Positions 30,132 to 32,389 of a stretch of 32,389 nt of DNA are shown here, piece by piece; positions within the stretch are counted from its first letter, which is position 1, and each line of letters opens with the position of its first letter. The stretch lies in the IMG/VR virus record IMGVR_UViG_3300021964_000279, positions 1 to 32,389 of that record; one strand, 5' to 3'. The notes under the pieces were generated by a model, which was not told where the DNA came from, did no database searches, and worked only from the letters and a program-made list of their open reading frames with translations. Position numbers and translations under genes: made by a program. Source of the DNA: a virus.

Positions 30132-31088
30132 TCAGAACATGTGCCCCCACGTCTTGGGACCGACTACTCCATCAACGGTTAGACCGGCGTTGCGCTGGTA
30201 CTTGCGAACGGAGCGCGCTGTAACAGGACCAAAGCGGCCATCTGGTTTAGCGCCAACCTTCTTCTGTACCATGATTACGTACTTACCAGTGCTACCAATC
30301 TGTAGGGACTCTCCGGGGAAAGGGTTAGCAGCGGGGGCGGGAGCGGGTGCTGCTGCCGGTTCTGGAGCGCCGTGGTCGCAATCGTTAACATGACCATCTG
30401 AGCCGGGACCCCAAATACCATCAACGTGGAGGTCGTGCTCTGCCTGCCAGTTCTTTACAGCCTGCTCAGTTTTAGGACCGTAGTCACCGTCTGCTGTAGC
30501 GCCAACGATCTCTTGAACTTTCTTGACTTCCGCGCCCTTACTACCCACTTGAAGCCATGGCTTCTTACCAGCGGGGGCTTTGGGGGTCTTCTTTGCAGGT
30601 ACCTTCACTTCTTCAGGTGCAGGACCTAGGGCATCTTCAAACACCTTAACGATACGGTCTGGATCATCCGCAGTCTCGTTGCTGATCTCCCAGTGAATCC
30701 AATCTCCTCCGGGGGTGCCACTGACTGTCTTCTTGGTGTAGTCCTGCCAAGCGTTGCGGTCACAGCGCCATCCGCGTCCCCATGGCTTTGGGAAGTAATC
30801 ACACAAGAACTCTAGACCTAACTCGTCGGCGTGCTCCACGAGGAACTCACAAGCGGCCTTAGCACTATCATAGTTACCAGTACCACGGTAAGGTGCGCCA
30901 CGCCAAGAGTTGTCCCCCGCACGGCCTGTACCGTGGACTGAGGGCTTACCCTTGCCGCGCATATTGCGGACACCCCAAGTACCGTTGTTCCACACACCGA
31001 AGTATGCTTCCAAGCACTTACTTAGCGCCTCTGCACCGGCACGCTTACCAGTGGCGTTGTAATCCCAACCCGTGTAGTCGCGGGACAT
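30132..31088 (-). CDS. Endolysin: M15-like peptidase motif and two peptidoglycan-binding domains
   Basis: The 318-residue protein begins with a catalytic-like domain having H52 and D59 (SVHGTGRAGD) and H132 (WIHWE), the zinc-ligand order of M15 D-Ala-D-Ala peptidases. An Ala/Pro-rich linker follows. The C-terminal part has two PG_binding_1 repeats, about 178-228 (WLQVGSKGAEVKKVQE, DGDYGPKT) and about 266-318 (LQIGSTGKYVIMVQKK, DGRFGPVT). It would cut peptidoglycan cross-links during lysis. It is coupled by TGATG to the r1t-like holin and has GGAGGT upstream. No signal peptide is seen, in agreement with holin-dependent export. Confidence 0.9.
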   Translation of the reverse strand: MSRDYTGWDYNATGKRAGAEALSKCLEAYFGVWNNGTWGVRNMRGKGKPSVHGTGRAGDNSWRGAPYRGTGNYDSAKAACEFLVEHADELGLEFLCDYFPKPWGRGWRCDRNAWQDYTKKTVSGTPGGDWIHWEISNETADDPDRIVKVFEDALGPAPEEVKVPAKKTPKAPAGKKPWLQVGSKGAEVKKVQEIVGATADGDYGPKTEQAVKNWQAEHDLHVDGIWGPGSDGHVNDCDHGAPEPAAAPAPAPAANPFPGESLQIGSTGKYVIMVQKKVGAKPDGRFGPVTARSVRKYQRNAGLTVDGVVGPKTWGHMF

Positions 31089-31321
31089 CAGTTACCTCCG
31101 AGGTTAACCGCCGATGCTGAGGTGTCACCGACTGGGCCTTTAGCCGCGGCAACGCTCTTAACGACGGACAGACCAGCGGCAACAGCAGCGGCCTTCAACG
31201 AGTCACCAAGACCGACCGACAAGATGTCGACGGCGTCAGTACCGACGAGGGCAACGAGTGTCTGTGCAAATGTTGCAACAGCGCGCTCAGCGACGTCCTT
31301 AAGGAACTTAGGTTCAAACAT
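31088..31321 (-). CDS. Holin, r1t-like, 77 aa
   Basis: The product has the size and layout of r1t-type holins: FLKDVAERAVATFAQTLVALVGTD at about 6-29 (first hydrophobic segment), then a second one around 35-56 rich in Ala, Gly and Val, and a short flexible tail. It precedes the endolysin gene with a TGATG overlap. The start has GGAGG 9 bases upstream. A hairpin of 5 bp (GGGGT/ACCCC) lies in the 5' region. It would form membrane lesions that release the endolysin. The function is inferred from motif and position. Confidence 0.8.
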   Translation of the reverse strand: MFEPKFLKDVAERAVATFAQTLVALVGTDAVDILSVGLGDSLKAAAVAAGLSVVKSVAAAKGPVGDTSASAVNLGGN

Positions 31322-31388
31322 ATCAATACCTCCGTAGGGGGTTGTTACCCCATAACCATATCACATGGGACTGTATAGGGTGCGTAAT

Positions 31389-31640
31389 CTACTTTCTGGT
31401 TATCTTTGCTCCCAGAAATGCTTCGTCGATCTCGTCCGCCGTCAAATCGCCGTCGATAGCGGCGGCGGCTAAGCGCTGAGCGACATTGGCTACAGCCACA
31501 AATCCAGCAAGAAGAGCGGCTTTGTGCATCTCGATATCGCCAATAATAGCCGCACCAGAGATGATGCTGAGGGCTGAGGCAGTAAACGTAGCAAACAAGC
31601 GGATACCGATATCACCGGCAATGCGTAGTTTACTCTTCAT
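31389..31640 (-). CDS. Second holin-like membrane protein, 83 aa
   Basis: I chose the ATG at 31640, which has GGAGG 8 bases before it, and not the start at 31667. The protein has two hydrophobic segments, about 10-33 and 46-66, rich in Ala, Ile and Leu, and a C-terminal DGDLTADEIDEAF motif, common in small actinophage holin-type proteins. It overlaps the end of the 58-aa membrane protein by 11 bases. A two-holin or holin-antiholin system is likely, with one of the two proteins delaying lysis. Confidence 0.75.
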   Translation of the reverse strand: MKSKLRIAGDIGIRLFATFTASALSIISGAAIIGDIEMHKAALLAGFVAVANVAQRLAAAAIDGDLTADEIDEAFLGAKITRK

Positions 31641-31806
31641 CAGAGCCTCCCCAGATGGCGAACCCAATCATGTGGGCCACAATGGATGCACCACTGATCC
31701 ACAGTGCGTATTTTAGGACATCTCCCGAGAGTGTGATTAGTACTAAAGCCGTACCAGATACCGTCCATACGAGGGCATACCCCTCTTTGAAGAGTTTCTT
31801 CAGCAT
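31630..31806 (-). CDS. Small membrane protein of lysis cassette, 58 aa
   Basis: The ATG at 31806 is preceded by AGGAGACGCTG and overlaps the stop of the upstream gene (TGATG). The protein has two hydrophobic segments (about 11-30 and 34-53) and a positive N-terminus (KKLFKEG), with an acidic C-terminus (GSDEE). It starts the group of small membrane proteins before the endolysin. It might be an antiholin, a third holin, or a spanin-like or membrane-stabilising factor. Confidence 0.75.
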   Translation of the reverse strand: MLKKLFKEGYALVWTVSGTALVLITLSGDVLKYALWISGASIVAHMIGFAIWGGSDEE

Positions 31807-32389
31807 CAGCGTCTCCTTCTGCCACCTCCTGTGGGGGCGGCGGCGACTGCCGAAATGGAGGCTGTTACAGCGACAACAGTTCTTCTGGTCCCTACATCAA
31901 TCTTTGAGCCAGTGGGGACGTACGTATCAAACGATCCCTCAAACACGTTTACTTCGCTCTCAAATTCCTCTTTAACCTCGTCTGGAGCCTCGGATAGAGC
32001 CGCACTGACGGCCTCTAGAGTCTCCTCATCAAGGCTGTCGAAGTCCTCATTGTCAATCACATTGTGGAGTACTTCTACAGTTATTTCATCTTCGTCACTC
32101 AACAACTCGCCCATTGACTCGGCAAGTTCTTCGTTCTGTATACGAGTAATCATAGCCGCCACAGCAGGAGCGGGGGCTGGTTTAGGGGGTTCAGTCGTAG
32201 TTGTGGTGCTTGTTGACGAGGTGGTGGTCGTCGTTGACGGCACCGTCGTGGAAGTGGTCGAAGTAGAAGTCGTCGTAGAAGTCGTCGTAGAAGTCGTCGT
32301 TGGGGGGACTGTCGTAGTCGTGGTTGTTGACGTAGTCGATGGCGGCGGCGGTGGAAGCGTTGTCGTCGTGGTGGTTGTAGTGCTTGTTG
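31806..32389 (-). CDS. Thr-rich repeat protein with C-terminal membrane-anchor-like tail (partial)
   Basis: The frame is open from the right edge of the window (first full codon at 32387) to a stop at 31806, so the start lies outside. At least 193 residues are present. The first 65 are almost only Thr, Ser and Pro, like the glycosylated linkers of actinobacterial surface proteins. The middle is strongly acidic. The end has VVAVTASISAVAAA and GGGRRRR, a hydrophobic segment followed by a basic tail. A surface or membrane-linked role is inferred. The first residues of this protein were not visible, so signal peptide and full domain content are unknown. Confidence 0.7.
   Translation of the reverse strand, partial: TSTTTTTTTTLPPPPPSTTSTTTTTTVPPTTTSTTTSTTTSTSTTSTTVPSTTTTTSSTSTTTTTEPPKPAPAPAVAAMITRIQNEELAESMGELLSDEDEITVEVLHNVIDNEDFDSLDEETLEAVSAALSEAPDEVKEEFESEVNVFEGSFDTYVPTGSKIDVGTRRTVVAVTASISAVAAAPTGGGRRRR
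32264..32299. repeat. Three perfect tandem copies of a 12-bp unit
   Basis: TAGAAGTCGTCG occurs three times in a row without any mismatch and codes on the minus strand for a Thr-Thr-Ser-Thr unit of the Thr-rich protein. The surrounding sequence contains further degenerate copies. Perfect tandem repeats can expand or shrink by slippage, so the repeat length is likely variable between related phages. Confidence 0.8.

Noticed and set aside
32264-32299. CRISPR-like short repeats.
   Set aside because: The three copies are directly adjacent, without spacers, and encode Thr/Ser repeats in an open frame.
1-32389. Signs of a temperate lifestyle such as integrase, repressor next to an excisionase, or an attachment site.
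   Set aside because: None was seen, but the window is only part of the genome, so lysogeny is neither supported nor excluded.

Overview
The window looks like part of the genome of a tailed phage of an actinobacterium. The host assignment rests on two WhiB-family proteins side by side (a family restricted to Actinobacteria and their phages), an endonuclease V-like protein of an actinobacterial type, and Thr/Pro-rich surface-type sequence. Base composition, judged by eye, is near 50% G+C. That would fit an actinobacterium of only moderate G+C, but the host cannot be named. Three genes match contractile-tail baseplate families (gp25/W-like, gp6/J-like and P2 gpI-like), so the virion is most likely a myovirus. 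No integrase, excisionase, terminase or capsid gene lies in this window, so lifestyle and head type are not shown. Genes are packed tightly, with many ATGA, GTGA and TGATG stop/start overlaps. Several real genes are under 60 codons.

Layout: bases 36-3425 are on the plus strand. They hold a SNF2-type ATPase, four small unknown proteins, a terminator-like hairpin, an endonuclease V-like protein and an orphan HicA-like toxin. At about 3428 transcription becomes convergent, and everything from 3432 to the right end is on the minus strand. Read in the direction of transcription (right to left), the minus strand starts with a Thr-rich repeat protein that runs off the window. It is followed by a lysis block (a 58-residue membrane protein, two holin-like proteins and an endolysin with M15-like motifs and two peptidoglycan-binding repeats), then by the three baseplate genes (30107-26282).

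A promoter-like site at 26249-26278 follows, overlapping a 20-bp dyad, and then a protein with a SAP-like motif. A second promoter-like site at 25373-25402 has the same 18-bp spacing. Its predicted leader of about 108 nt contains a perfect 13-bp inverted repeat. It leads into the replication and recombination block: unknown replication protein, DnaC-like loader, DnaB-like helicase, primase, a second SNF2-type ATPase, an HTH protein, ssDNA-binding protein, family A DNA polymerase, RecA-like recombinase, and three PD-(D/E)XK-type nucleases (a small one, a Cas4/AddB-like one and an Hjc-like resolvase).

After that comes a SpoVS homologue, a 705-residue Arg/Glu/Gly-rich probably disordered protein, and a run of eight or nine small unknown, often disordered, proteins (9022-6776). 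The strand ends with a Cys protein, a small membrane protein, a possible HAD-like protein, a 478-residue unknown with a Cys cluster, and the two WhiB-like regulators.

Together the genes give this phage its own replisome and recombination system, with lysis and baseplate genes upstream on the same strand. The most unusual part is the set of host-development-type regulators (SpoVS, two WhiB proteins and a MerR-like HTH protein), which suggests manipulation of host gene expression or cell fate.
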